Assembly: GCF_003846175.1 (NCBI RefSeq)
Contig: NZ_ML123046.1
Span: 537,890-579,784, forward strand
DNA: 41,895 nt
From: Streptomyces sp. ADI95-17
GTDB taxonomy: Bacteria > Actinomycetota > Actinomycetes > Streptomycetales > Streptomycetaceae
Reading direction: 5' to 3'
Shown here: one piece after another, positions 25,600 through 32,995 of the stretch
How the letters are laid out: the number at the start of each line of letters is the position of its first letter
Numbering within the stretch: the first letter of the stretch is position 1
Program-made: the position numbers and the translations under genes
Notes under the pieces: model-generated
What the model was told of the DNA's origin: nothing
The model's database searches: none
What the model saw: the letters and a program-made list of their open reading frames with translations, nothing else

Positions 25600-28274
25600 C
25601 GTCCGATCACCGTGGGCGTGCCGCCCTCTTCCGCGCCCCACACGTCCTCGTCCTCGGCCACCCAGTGCACCCGGTCGCGTTCACCGCTGCCGGTCGCCTG
25701 CCCGCCCTGGGTGCCGCCGGCCGCACCGCCCGCGACGGCCGTGGAGCTGGTGGCGGTACGGGCCCTGCGGGCGCTGCGCTCCTCGTCCGCGCCGCGTCGC
25801 CCACCGGAGCGGGACGATCCGCCGCGCGTGCCGGGGCCGCTCTCCGTCAGGACGTTGCGGACGCGTTCGCCCGACGAGCCGCCCGCCTGTCCACCAGCAC
25901 CCATGCCACCCATCCCGCCCATGCCACCCATGCCGCCCATCGGCATCATCGGGTTGAGAGGTGTGGAGCCGTCCGACGACGCACCCGAACCCGAACCCGT
26001 ACCGATGCCCGTGTCCGGCAGGGAGGCCGGGGGCTGGTTGCCGGTGGCGCCGGGCGGCGCCCCGAGCGTCCCGCCCGGGTGGAAGGTGCTGTCGTACTCC
26101 TCGTAGTCGCCGTTGCCGGAACGGTTCTGACCGCCGCCGGACGAGGAGTTGTTCAACGAGGTGTGGGAGTTCCCGCCGAGGGAGTTGAGATCCCGGTGGA
26201 GATCCCGGTCCAGGCCGTGGTTCAGATCTCGGTTCAGGTCGCGGTTCAGGTCGTGATTGAGATCCTGGTGGGTCGGCGGGGGAGTGAGGTGGTTGTTGGT
26301 CTTCGGCGGCCACTGGAACTCATTCTTCGGGTTGAGGTCGGTGACCGTCTCCTTGCCGTTCTTGTCGATGCTCGTGACCTTGCCGGTCTCCGGGTCGACT
26401 GTCTGCCGGCTGCCGTCCTTGAACGTGGTGGTGAGTGTGCCGTCCTTGTTCAGCTTGGTGACACTGCCGTCCGGGTTGGTCACGCTCTGGCCCGGGTTGA
26501 GGTCCTGCACCGTGGTCTTGCCCTGGTGCGGTGTGACCGTGTACTTCCCGGTCTTCGGGTCGTACGTCACCCGGTCGCCGTTCGGGTACGTCGTGACCAG
26601 GTTGTGGTTCTTGTCCAGTGAGGTGGTCCCGCCACCGGGGTTCAGGACCGAAGTGTTCGGGAGGTTGGGCGGCGGAACCATAGGGTTCAGCGGGCCGGTG
26701 TGCGTCGTGTCCCCGTTGCCCTGGGACGAGTCGCCGTTGCCCGGGTTGAGGATGTCGTCGATGTTCTTGTTGAGGTCGCTCGTCAGATCCTTGCCGGTGC
26801 CACCGCCGGGGCCGTTGCCCGAATCACCGTTGAGATCCTTCGTCCCGTTGTTGCCGAGCAGATCCTTGAGACCGCCCGGACCGCCCCCGAAGTCGTTGAG
26901 GGACTTGGTGACGTTGTTCCCCATGTCACCGATGCCCTTGTTGAGGTTCTCCAGGGTCGTGTTGAGATCCTTGCTGTTCTTGTCCGCCTCCTCCTTCGCC
27001 TTCTCGGCCTTCTCCTTGGTGTAGAACTCCGTCAGCGACCCGGTGTTCTTGGTGGTGAGAGGCGAATCGAACGGCGTGGTGGCGTCGATCCAGGCGTTGT
27101 TGAGATCGGACAGCACCGTCTGCGCCGTGCCGTTCAGACCGGCCTGGAGCCCCTCGATGTCCGGGTGCGGCTGCTCGATGAAGTCGTTCCACCGCTTGAC
27201 GGCCTCATTGCCCACCGCGGCCCAGTTCTGGATGTCGGTCAGGTCACCGTAGGTGGGGTGCGGTTCCTGGAAACCGTCCTTGGTGGAGTACGTCGTGGTG
27301 GTGGTCGGGTTGATGACGTTCCCGGTGGAGGTCGTCGACGTGATGAACGGAATGTTGTGCTCGGTCAGCCACTTCAGAATGTCGTCCAGGACCTGGATCA
27401 GGTGGAAGTGCGGATCGTGCTCGTTGCGCCCCATCCATGCGTTCCAGGCCGTTCGCAGCGACTTCGCCTGGGTCAGCAGCGTCTGCTGCGCCGCCATCAG
27501 CTGCTTGGAATGGTTGGACTTCGGCGTGAACGCGGGATCCCCGACCGCGTCGAACTTGTCGCCCGCGCCCAGCTGTTCCTTGTAGTTCTCGTAGTTCCCG
27601 TTCAGCTGGTGCACCAACTGCCAGAAGATTCCCGCTGCCTGGCCCTTCCAGGCCGACTGTTCGCTCCCCAGCGACTTCTCCCACCCCGCGAGGATCGCCG
27701 CCTGGTCCACGAAGAACTGGGCCGCCCGGTCGAAGGCCTGGGCGGTGCGCTGGAAGGAGTTGAGGTCCACCACATTGGCGTCCGGCACCGAAGCGCCGTT
27801 GAAGGACGCACCCTGTGTGGTCTTCGAATCGATCAGGGCACCCAGGGCCGCCCCCGGGCCTCCCATGTACTGGCCCAGCGGGCCGATGTCGAAGTCGTCG
27901 CCGTACTTGCCCTTGTACTTCCCGCCGCTCAGCGACTCATTGGCCTCCAGCCCCCGGCTGCGCCCCTTCTCCGACATGAACGAGCCGATGAAGACCAGCC
28001 GGGCGTGGTACATCTCCACGTGGCCGTTCTTGTTGGAGTAGAAGTACAGGTCGTAGTCCTGGCCGTCGCTCTTCAGTGAACCCTGCGTGGCGGCGTTGAT
28101 CACCGACTGGACACTGATCTTGTCCAGGCTCATCCGGAAGAGCGGGCTCTTCTCCTTGCTGCTCAGGCCGGTGAACAGGCCCTTGCGGCTGGGCATCGGA
28201 TAGCCGGTCAGCTTGGTGACGGCCTGCCCCCAGTAGTCGTCGGCGTCGTAGTTCTGTGAGGTGGGGGTCGACAT
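25596..28274 (-). CDS. AAWKG-type T7SS substrate-like protein, 892 aa
   Basis: Large secreted-type protein. The N-terminal 330 residues are folded and include the segment EQSAWKGQAAGIFW (Trp209), the signature of the streptomycete AAWKG family and a WXG100-like helix-turn. Residues 400-500 are Lys/Glu-rich coiled coil, then Asn/Gly-rich. Residues 555-655 carry short beta-hairpin repeats (NGDRVTYDPKTGKYTV, DGTLTTTFKDGSRQTV) similar to simple RHS/YD-type strands. Residues 670-700 are DLNR-type four-residue repeats, then Gly/Ser-rich and GGM repeats, ending in Arg/Ser-rich and acidic tails. No signal peptide or enzymatic motif is evident. It lies between the small WXG proteins and the YbaB-like gene, overlapping the latter by 4 bp. 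It is probably exported by the T7SS with the giant; function unknown. Confidence 0.85.
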   Translation of the reverse strand: MSTPTSQNYDADDYWGQAVTKLTGYPMPSRKGLFTGLSSKEKSPLFRMSLDKISVQSVINAATQGSLKSDGQDYDLYFYSNKNGHVEMYHARLVFIGSFMSEKGRSRGLEANESLSGGKYKGKYGDDFDIGPLGQYMGGPGAALGALIDSKTTQGASFNGASVPDANVVDLNSFQRTAQAFDRAAQFFVDQAAILAGWEKSLGSEQSAWKGQAAGIFWQLVHQLNGNYENYKEQLGAGDKFDAVGDPAFTPKSNHSKQLMAAQQTLLTQAKSLRTAWNAWMGRNEHDPHFHLIQVLDDILKWLTEHNIPFITSTTSTGNVINPTTTTTYSTKDGFQEPHPTYGDLTDIQNWAAVGNEAVKRWNDFIEQPHPDIEGLQAGLNGTAQTVLSDLNNAWIDATTPFDSPLTTKNTGSLTEFYTKEKAEKAKEEADKNSKDLNTTLENLNKGIGDMGNNVTKSLNDFGGGPGGLKDLLGNNGTKDLNGDSGNGPGGGTGKDLTSDLNKNIDDILNPGNGDSSQGNGDTTHTGPLNPMVPPPNLPNTSVLNPGGGTTSLDKNHNLVTTYPNGDRVTYDPKTGKYTVTPHQGKTTVQDLNPGQSVTNPDGSVTKLNKDGTLTTTFKDGSRQTVDPETGKVTSIDKNGKETVTDLNPKNEFQWPPKTNNHLTPPPTHQDLNHDLNRDLNRDLNHGLDRDLHRDLNSLGGNSHTSLNNSSSGGGQNRSGNGDYEEYDSTFHPGGTLGAPPGATGNQPPASLPDTGIGTGSGSGASSDGSTPLNPMMPMGGMGGMGGMGGMGAGGQAGGSSGERVRNVLTESGPGTRGGSSRSGGRRGADEERSARRARTATSSTAVAGGAAGGTQGGQATGSGERDRVHWVAEDEDVWGAEEGGTPTVIGR
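26184..26268 (-). repeat. 12-bp DLNR-type coding repeats
   Basis: About seven degenerate 12-bp units encode Asp-Leu-Asn/His-Arg tetrapeptides in the AAWKG protein. The regular spacing suggests a helical or solenoid-like spacer before the Gly/Ser-rich tail. Confidence 0.75.
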
Positions 28275-28385
28275 GCGGAACGCTCCGGGGGCGAAGAAGG
28301 AGGATCGGGGCGGGCGGAGAAGAGGCGGTGCACAGAAGGGTCGGCCCGGACCGCCGGAGCGGCCCGGGCGGATCGCCGGAGCGGA

Positions 28386-28404
28386 CCGCCCCCGGCGGGG
28401 GCGG
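28386..28404 (-). terminator. Intercistronic hairpin, possible attenuator
   Basis: An 8-bp perfect GC stem (28386-28393 with 28397-28404) with a 3-nt loop lies five bases after the stop of the 147-residue gene. The surrounding 135-bp gap (28275-28409) carries no gene. It could reduce read-through from the small secreted proteins into the large substrates. Confidence 0.45.
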
Positions 28405-28409
28405 GCGGG

Positions 28410-28853
28410 TCAGGTACCGGTCTTCGTGGTCGGACCCAGTTCCTTGTCCACGTCCGAGAAGATGTCGAGCAGCGCGGCACCGTCGATCGATTCGAGACTC
28501 TTGCCCTGAGTGCTGAGCAGCTTCTCGATGGTCGTCAGCAGATCGCTCTTGATGTGCCCGAACAGCGTGTACTGACTCTCGAAGATGGCGTCGACGGAGC
28601 CGGCCGCCTTCTTGACCGCCGCCACCAGGGACTGGCCGTGCACACTGTCGTCCGTCCCCATCAGACCGATGGCCAGCGCCGGGTCCTGCTGGAGCGTGCC
28701 CGGGGTGGTACGCCCGTCGAGGATGCTCTTGAGCGCCTTGAGGCCGTTGGGGTCGTCCTTGCGGATCTTGTCCAGCGCCGTGTGGAAATCCGTGACGTCG
28801 TTCTCGGCGAACGACTTGAGCGTCTTGCCGTCGAGATGGGTCAGATCGGCCAT
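28410..28853 (-). CDS. Small helical T7SS-locus protein, 147 aa
   Basis: I do not recognise this protein. It is predicted almost entirely helical, without signal peptide or membrane segment and without a WXG motif. It has a hydrophobic central helix (PALAIGLMGTDDSVHG) and a C-terminal pair of helices (ESQYTLFGHIKSDLLTTIEKLL; AALLDIFSDVDKELG), which is compatible with a WXG100-superfamily or partner-protein hairpin. The ATG at 28853 has GGGAG upstream. It lies 13 bp after the WYG-motif protein and before the AAWKG gene, so it is co-expressed with them. A role as a T7SS substrate or as a partner of the AAWKG protein is inference. Confidence 0.78.
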   Translation of the reverse strand: MADLTHLDGKTLKSFAENDVTDFHTALDKIRKDDPNGLKALKSILDGRTTPGTLQQDPALAIGLMGTDDSVHGQSLVAAVKKAAGSVDAIFESQYTLFGHIKSDLLTTIEKLLSTQGKSLESIDGAALLDIFSDVDKELGPTTKTGT

Positions 28854-28866
28854 CGGGGGCTCCCGC

Positions 28867-29190
28867 TCAGCGGCCGATGGAGATCTCGGACCACATCTGC
28901 GACAGCGAGTTCTCGCTGTACTTGTAGTTGCCCGAGATGTCGGTCAGCAGGGCCGCGTGCGAGTTCAGCAGCGTTTCCATGTTCCGCACCGCCTGGTCCC
29001 AGGCGGCCTGCTTCTGACGGTAGGTGTCGGCGTCGGAGCCGTACCACGTCTTGCGCAGCTCGCCGAGCTCCGCCTCCAGGGACGCGAGGGTCCGGGCGAT
29101 CGCCTGGGTCTGGCGGACCATGTCGTCGCCGGCGTTGTTCATGTGGCCGTAGTCGACCAGGATGTAACCGTCGGTCAGGTTGTCGGGCAT
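28867..29190 (-). CDS. WXG100 family secreted protein (WYG motif)
   Basis: ESAT-6-like protein of 107 residues. Two long helices are joined by the turn Trp49-Tyr50-Gly51 (RKTWYGSDADTY), the classical WXG motif. Near the C-terminus, Tyr-Lys-Tyr-Ser-Glu fits the YxxxD/E general export signal of type VII substrates. These proteins leave the cell as helical-hairpin dimers without a cleaved signal. The neighbouring upstream gene encodes a second member of the same class, so the two may heterodimerise. A 107-bp gap separates them, and the 147-residue gene follows after 13 bp. The ATG at 29190 is the only start giving normal family length. Confidence 0.92.
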   Translation of the reverse strand: MPDNLTDGYILVDYGHMNNAGDDMVRQTQAIARTLASLEAELGELRKTWYGSDADTYRQKQAAWDQAVRNMETLLNSHAALLTDISGNYKYSENSLSQMWSEISIGR

Positions 29191-29268
29191 CGGGGAGACC
29201 TCGCTTCACTGCCTGGGAAGGGCCCCGCCGCGGTGGCGGCGAGGGGTGCCGGTCGTCCGGCGGACGGA

Positions 29269-29285
29269 ACGACGGGATCCGTCGT
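29269..29285 (-). terminator. Small hairpin between the two WXG-like genes
   Basis: A 7-bp stem (ACGACGG with CCGTCGT) around GAT lies 13 bases after the stop of the first WXG-like gene, within a 107-bp gap (29191-29297) that has no gene. It may stabilise the upstream message or partially terminate. Confidence 0.3.
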
Positions 29286-29297
29286 CCGGGGCGGGTC

Positions 29298-29675
29298 CTA
29301 CGCCATCAGGTCGTCGAACGCCTTCTGCGAGGCGCTGTACGCCTGGTTGATCGCGTCGTTGGACGAACCCTGCGTCTTGCCGTGCTCCACCAGGCTGGTG
29401 TTGAGCTTGTCGACCATGTCCTCCAGGTTGCGGAGGATGATGTTGACCTGGTCGTCCCACTGCTTCAGCAGGGCCCCGTACTGGCCGCCGTCGCTGCCCT
29501 GGTACCCCTTGCTCAGGTTGTTGCGGGTGTCGTCGACGTCCTGGCGGGACTTGAGGATTCCGCTGTAGGCGGCCTCAAGCGCCTGAATGCCGTTCCTGGT
29601 CGAGCTCTCGCTCGACTGCTGGAGGTTGCCGCCCGGTGCCGCCTGAGCGCCTGCGTCTGCCACGGTGTCTCCCAT
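29298..29675 (-). CDS. WXG100-like secreted protein (YQG variant)
   Basis: Protein of 125 residues with the WXG100 length and helix-turn-helix pattern, but Tyr58-Gln59-Gly60 (SKGYQGSDGGQY) replaces the WXG tripeptide. The first 25 residues are a flexible Ala/Gly/Ser tail. It is the first gene after the promoter near 29,700 and probably pairs with the WYG protein encoded next. The C-terminus (AYSASQKAFDDLMA) lacks an exact YxxxD/E signal, as expected if its partner carries it. The start is ambiguous: ATG at 29675 has GAGG only one base away, whereas GTG at 29663 has GGGAGA at good spacing and would give 121 residues. Confidence 0.88.
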   Translation of the reverse strand: MGDTVADAGAQAAPGGNLQQSSESSTRNGIQALEAAYSGILKSRQDVDDTRNNLSKGYQGSDGGQYGALLKQWDDQVNIILRNLEDMVDKLNTSLVEHGKTQGSSNDAINQAYSASQKAFDDLMA

Positions 29676-29698
29676 GCCTCAACTGCTGGATGGCCGTG

Positions 29699-29728
29699 AT
29701 CCTATGATCAGATCCGTGGTGTGCTCAA
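29699..29728 (-). promoter_or_regulatory. Predicted promoter of the T7SS substrate operon
   Basis: Minus-strand TTGAGC (29723-29728) and TAGGAT (29699-29704) with an 18-bp spacer are a close match to the vegetative streptomycete promoter. It lies in the 91-bp gap after eccB, giving a leader of about 17-30 nt, and would drive the WXG genes and everything down to about 9,600. Confidence 0.68.
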
Positions 29729-29766
29729 TGATCCTCCTCCGCATCTGAGCTTTTCCTGAGGATCCA

Positions 29767-31326
29767 TCAACTTCTTTCACCCGTCGGCAATGTTCCGTTG
29801 CCCTCGCCGCCGCTCCGGTCACCCCCTGCCTGCGGGCAGGAGGGCGCCGTGGTGCCCGCCGTGCGTCCCGCCGCGGCCGCTTCCGGGCTCAGGTCGGGGC
29901 CGGACGGCAGCATCGCCAGGAGCGGTGACGGGAGCGCCTGGGCGGCGGCACCGTCGTACCCCAGCGCCTTCTGCGCCGCCTGGGAGAGCAGCCGGTACTT
30001 CACCCCGTTGTCGGCGACGAAGTACGTGGTGGAGCCGACATCGGTGCCACCGGCGCCCAGCGCCTTGACCAGCGCGCCGTGCCCCGGACGTACCGCTGTG
30101 GCGTCCACCGGCAGACAGGCCGGGGCGATGTGCTCCGGCGACGTCGCGGAGGCAGGCGGCAGCGCGCCGAGAGGGACCAGCGCACCGGTCACCCGGGTGC
30201 CGTCCCCCTTGTCGGGCCGCACCCGGGCACAGGCCGCCCAGCCCGCCTGTACGGCCTCGGCGCGCGGCGGCGTGGCCGGCAGCCCGGCCGGCACGGGCTC
30301 GCTGCCCTCCGCGCCGGGCGCCAGCCCGGCCTTCACCTCGGCCGCGCCGATCACCACCGCGGCCGGTGCCGCACCGCCGTAAGCCCGGTCCTTGGTCTCG
30401 GCGGACCCCAGCGCCAGCGCCGCCCCGGTCTCCGTCAGCGGAACCAGCCCCTCCTTGCGCAGCAGGTAGTACTGGCGTGCCGCCCCCGGAGTGCGTGACT
30501 GGAACACCTGCCCGAGCTTCGACGGACGCCCGCCCAACGACGGCCCCGCCCCACCGCGGCCGGGCACGGCCGGCGGTACCAGATCCGGCCCCTGCACCAG
30601 CGCGTCCAGGAACGCGGCCGACACCGGCCGGGGCGTCACCGACCCGTACCCCAGCGACACCGCGGCGTTAGCGCTCCGGTCCAGCCGCAGCCGGCTGCCC
30701 TGCCAGACCAGATACCGGGCCCGGTCCGGCCCCGACACCACCAGGCCCTGCCCGGCACCCATCCCGCGCCCCTCGACCGGCGCACCGGCCACCAACGCGG
30801 TGAACGCACCGCCCCTGCCGGTGGCACCGCCGGAACCCCCGGCGCCCGCACCGGCCTCCGACGCCAGCACCGAGCACACCTGCCACGGGTCCTTCTCCAG
30901 GTCCTGCACACCCGGTACGGAGTCCGGCGCACCCGGTATCCCGACCGGGGCGCCCACCGCGGTGCCCTTCAGCGACGAGGTGCTCACGTCCTCGGACTTC
31001 AGCTTCCCGTCGCCGACCAGCAGCGCGGAGGCGTAATTGCGCACCGGACGCAGCCGGCCGCCCACGTACACGTAACGGGCACCGGTCTCCCGGTTCACCA
31101 CCAGCGTCCCCGACGCCCGCCACGCGTCGTTGCCGCCGGGGGACATGAGGCCGTACACCAGCGAACCGGCGGCCACCAGCGCGGTGATCACCACACCGAC
31201 CAGCACCCCGCGGGTGGTCCGCCCCAGCGGGCTCTCCGGGGCGTCCGGGTCGGCGAGCAGCATCCCCGAGGTCAGCCGGCCCATCACGAAGGTGTGGGCC
31301 TGGACCTGGTCACGCTTGGACTGCAT
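29767..31326 (-). CDS. eccB: Type VII secretion protein EccB
   Basis: Core membrane component of the ESX translocon, 519 residues. A short cytoplasmic N-terminus with the family-typical start (MQSKRDQVQAHTFVMGRL) leads to one membrane helix at about residues 37-60 (GVLVGVVITALVAAGSLVYG) and a large extracytoplasmic domain with EccB repeat motifs (VYVGGRLRPVRNYASALL, RYLVWQGSRLRLD, TYFVADNGVKYRL). Cys residues in the outer domain could form the conserved disulfide. It lies 17 bp downstream of eccD in the same direction. EccB is periplasm-like facing and, in mycobacteria, forms the translocon with EccC, EccD and EccE. Confidence 0.95.
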   Translation of the reverse strand: MQSKRDQVQAHTFVMGRLTSGMLLADPDAPESPLGRTTRGVLVGVVITALVAAGSLVYGLMSPGGNDAWRASGTLVVNRETGARYVYVGGRLRPVRNYASALLVGDGKLKSEDVSTSSLKGTAVGAPVGIPGAPDSVPGVQDLEKDPWQVCSVLASEAGAGAGGSGGATGRGGAFTALVAGAPVEGRGMGAGQGLVVSGPDRARYLVWQGSRLRLDRSANAAVSLGYGSVTPRPVSAAFLDALVQGPDLVPPAVPGRGGAGPSLGGRPSKLGQVFQSRTPGAARQYYLLRKEGLVPLTETGAALALGSAETKDRAYGGAAPAAVVIGAAEVKAGLAPGAEGSEPVPAGLPATPPRAEAVQAGWAACARVRPDKGDGTRVTGALVPLGALPPASATSPEHIAPACLPVDATAVRPGHGALVKALGAGGTDVGSTTYFVADNGVKYRLLSQAAQKALGYDGAAAQALPSPLLAMLPSGPDLSPEAAAAGRTAGTTAPSCPQAGGDRSGGEGNGTLPTGERS

Positions 31327-31343
31327 GTCGCATACCTTCCGGG

Positions 31344-32744
31344 TCAGCCGTTGATCGCCCGGAGCGCGGCGAAGACGCCGAGCACCCAGAGCGCGAGCGG
31401 CAGCAGGCTGATCGCCAGTGCCGAGTGCAGCAGTTCGGCCGCGCGGCCCCAGTACGGCACCAGCCGGCGCCCGGGCACCGTCCACGACACGATCGCCAGC
31501 AGCGCGGTGAACGCCACGAGTCCCGCCACCAGCAGCGGCCGCTCGTCGGGCGTCAGGGACGCGGCAAGGGCCAGGGTCAGCAGCGCCGCGCCCCAGATGC
31601 CGGGCAGCAGCAGCGCGAGCCGCTGCGGCACATTGACCATGCCGCGCCCGTGCAGCAGCAGAAGCAACGAGAGCACCGAGGCGGTCAGTGTCTCCGGCAG
31701 GTTCGGACCGTCGGCCAGCACCACGAGAGAGGCCGCGCAGACGGTGCCCGCCGCCCCGTAGAGCGCGGTCATCCAGCCGCTCGCCAGCTCGGTGCGGGTG
31801 GTCACGTCACCACCGGCGTAGGGCTCGATGCCCTCCTGGAGCTGCTGCGAGTTGGTCGGCAGCGAAGGCATCCGCATCCCCGCCAGCTTGAATGCCAGGG
31901 CCGGAACGAAACCGCCCAGCACCACCGCCAGCGCGGCGAGCACCGTCGCCGCCCCGTCCATCGTCAGACCGGCGGGCCCGGCCAGCGCCCCGCCCAGTGC
32001 GACGGCGCACCAGAACACCGCCGTCGCCAGGAAGAACGGCACGGACACCGCCGCGAGCGCGAGCCCCAGCACCGCGCCGCCCGCACCGGCGGCCCCCGCC
32101 GCCAACAGCCTCGCCCCGAGCACCTGATGCACATCGGGTCCGCCCAGATCGCCGCCCGGCAGCAGCCAGCCGGCCAGCGCCAGATACGGACTCGCCATCG
32201 ACCCGAGCACCGCAGCGGCCGCCGCGTCACCCACCGCCCGGCTCGCCGAGGCGGCCCCGGCCAGCAACAGCGCCCCCACCGCACCCGCCCCGGCGGCACG
32301 CACCCCGGCAGGGCCGCCCGGCCAGGCCAGCAGGGCCAGACCGGCGAGCAGGGTCAGCACGCACAGGGCCCGCAACAGCCGCCGACTGGAGTCGGCACTC
32401 CAGCCGTGCAGCCGGTCGCGCACCACACTGGCGATGCCGTCGACCAGGTCGTCCAGCCGCACTTCGGGAAGAGCGTCGGTGTGCGGGCGCAGATACAGCA
32501 CCTCGCCGTCCTTGAGGTCGAGGGTCTCCAGCGTCCCCTCGTCGTCCAGGGCCGGTCCGCCGAGCCGTTGCAGCACCCAGCCGCTGTGGTCCAGGCCGTT
32601 CTCCTCCAGTTCCTCACCCGCGTAACGCAGCACGGTGGGAAGGAGATCGGCCACCGGCACATCGGCGGGCACCGCAAGGTCGATGGTCTTTTCGGGGGCA
32701 CGTATGGTGAGGCGGCACAGGCCCGCCACGGAGCTGTCGGTCAA
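31344..32744 (-). CDS. eccD: Type VII secretion integral membrane protein EccD
   Basis: Membrane-spanning core of the ESX channel, 466 residues. The first 95 residues are a ubiquitin-like (YukD) domain (CRLTIRAPEKTIDLAVPADV through DGEVLYLRPH). About eleven hydrophobic segments follow from residue 120 to the end, beginning at LLRALCVLTLLAGLALLAWP, the usual EccD topology. The start is TTG at 32744, because it gives the complete ubiquitin-like strand; GTG at 32729 is a weaker alternative. It is the first gene of the eccD-eccB unit, divergent from eccC across a 251-bp region. Confidence 0.94.
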   Translation of the reverse strand: MTDSSVAGLCRLTIRAPEKTIDLAVPADVPVADLLPTVLRYAGEELEENGLDHSGWVLQRLGGPALDDEGTLETLDLKDGEVLYLRPHTDALPEVRLDDLVDGIASVVRDRLHGWSADSSRRLLRALCVLTLLAGLALLAWPGGPAGVRAAGAGAVGALLLAGAASASRAVGDAAAAAVLGSMASPYLALAGWLLPGGDLGGPDVHQVLGARLLAAGAAGAGGAVLGLALAAVSVPFFLATAVFWCAVALGGALAGPAGLTMDGAATVLAALAVVLGGFVPALAFKLAGMRMPSLPTNSQQLQEGIEPYAGGDVTTRTELASGWMTALYGAAGTVCAASLVVLADGPNLPETLTASVLSLLLLLHGRGMVNVPQRLALLLPGIWGAALLTLALAASLTPDERPLLVAGLVAFTALLAIVSWTVPGRRLVPYWGRAAELLHSALAISLLPLALWVLGVFAALRAING

Positions 32745-32811
32745 GGTCAGGGCTCGCGTTCTCGGGGACTTGTCGGATGCGACGTGGACGCGCTTGGTGA
32801 TTCGGATGCAG

Positions 32812-32841
32812 ACTACTGATCATCATCCGGGCCGTCGTCAA
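32812..32841 (-). promoter_or_regulatory. Candidate promoter for eccD-eccB in the divergent region
   Basis: Minus-strand TTGACG (32836-32841) is a good -35; AGTAGT at 18-bp spacing (32812-32817), or TAGTCT two bases further on, is a weaker -10. The 251-bp region 32745-32995 between eccD and eccC must contain both promoters and holds no gene. I could not pick a convincing eccC promoter. Confidence 0.4.
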
Positions 32842-32995
32842 CGGACCTCTCACGAGTCCCTGTTGGTCCGGAACCGTCCGGCTTGTGCGCCGGTCGGCAC
32901 TCCTGTGCGCCCATCCCGGTCCGGTCCACCCGTCACGGCGGGCGGTCCGCCGCCGTCCGCGGCCTGCCGTCGCCGTCGTCGAAGGAGTCTGTTCG

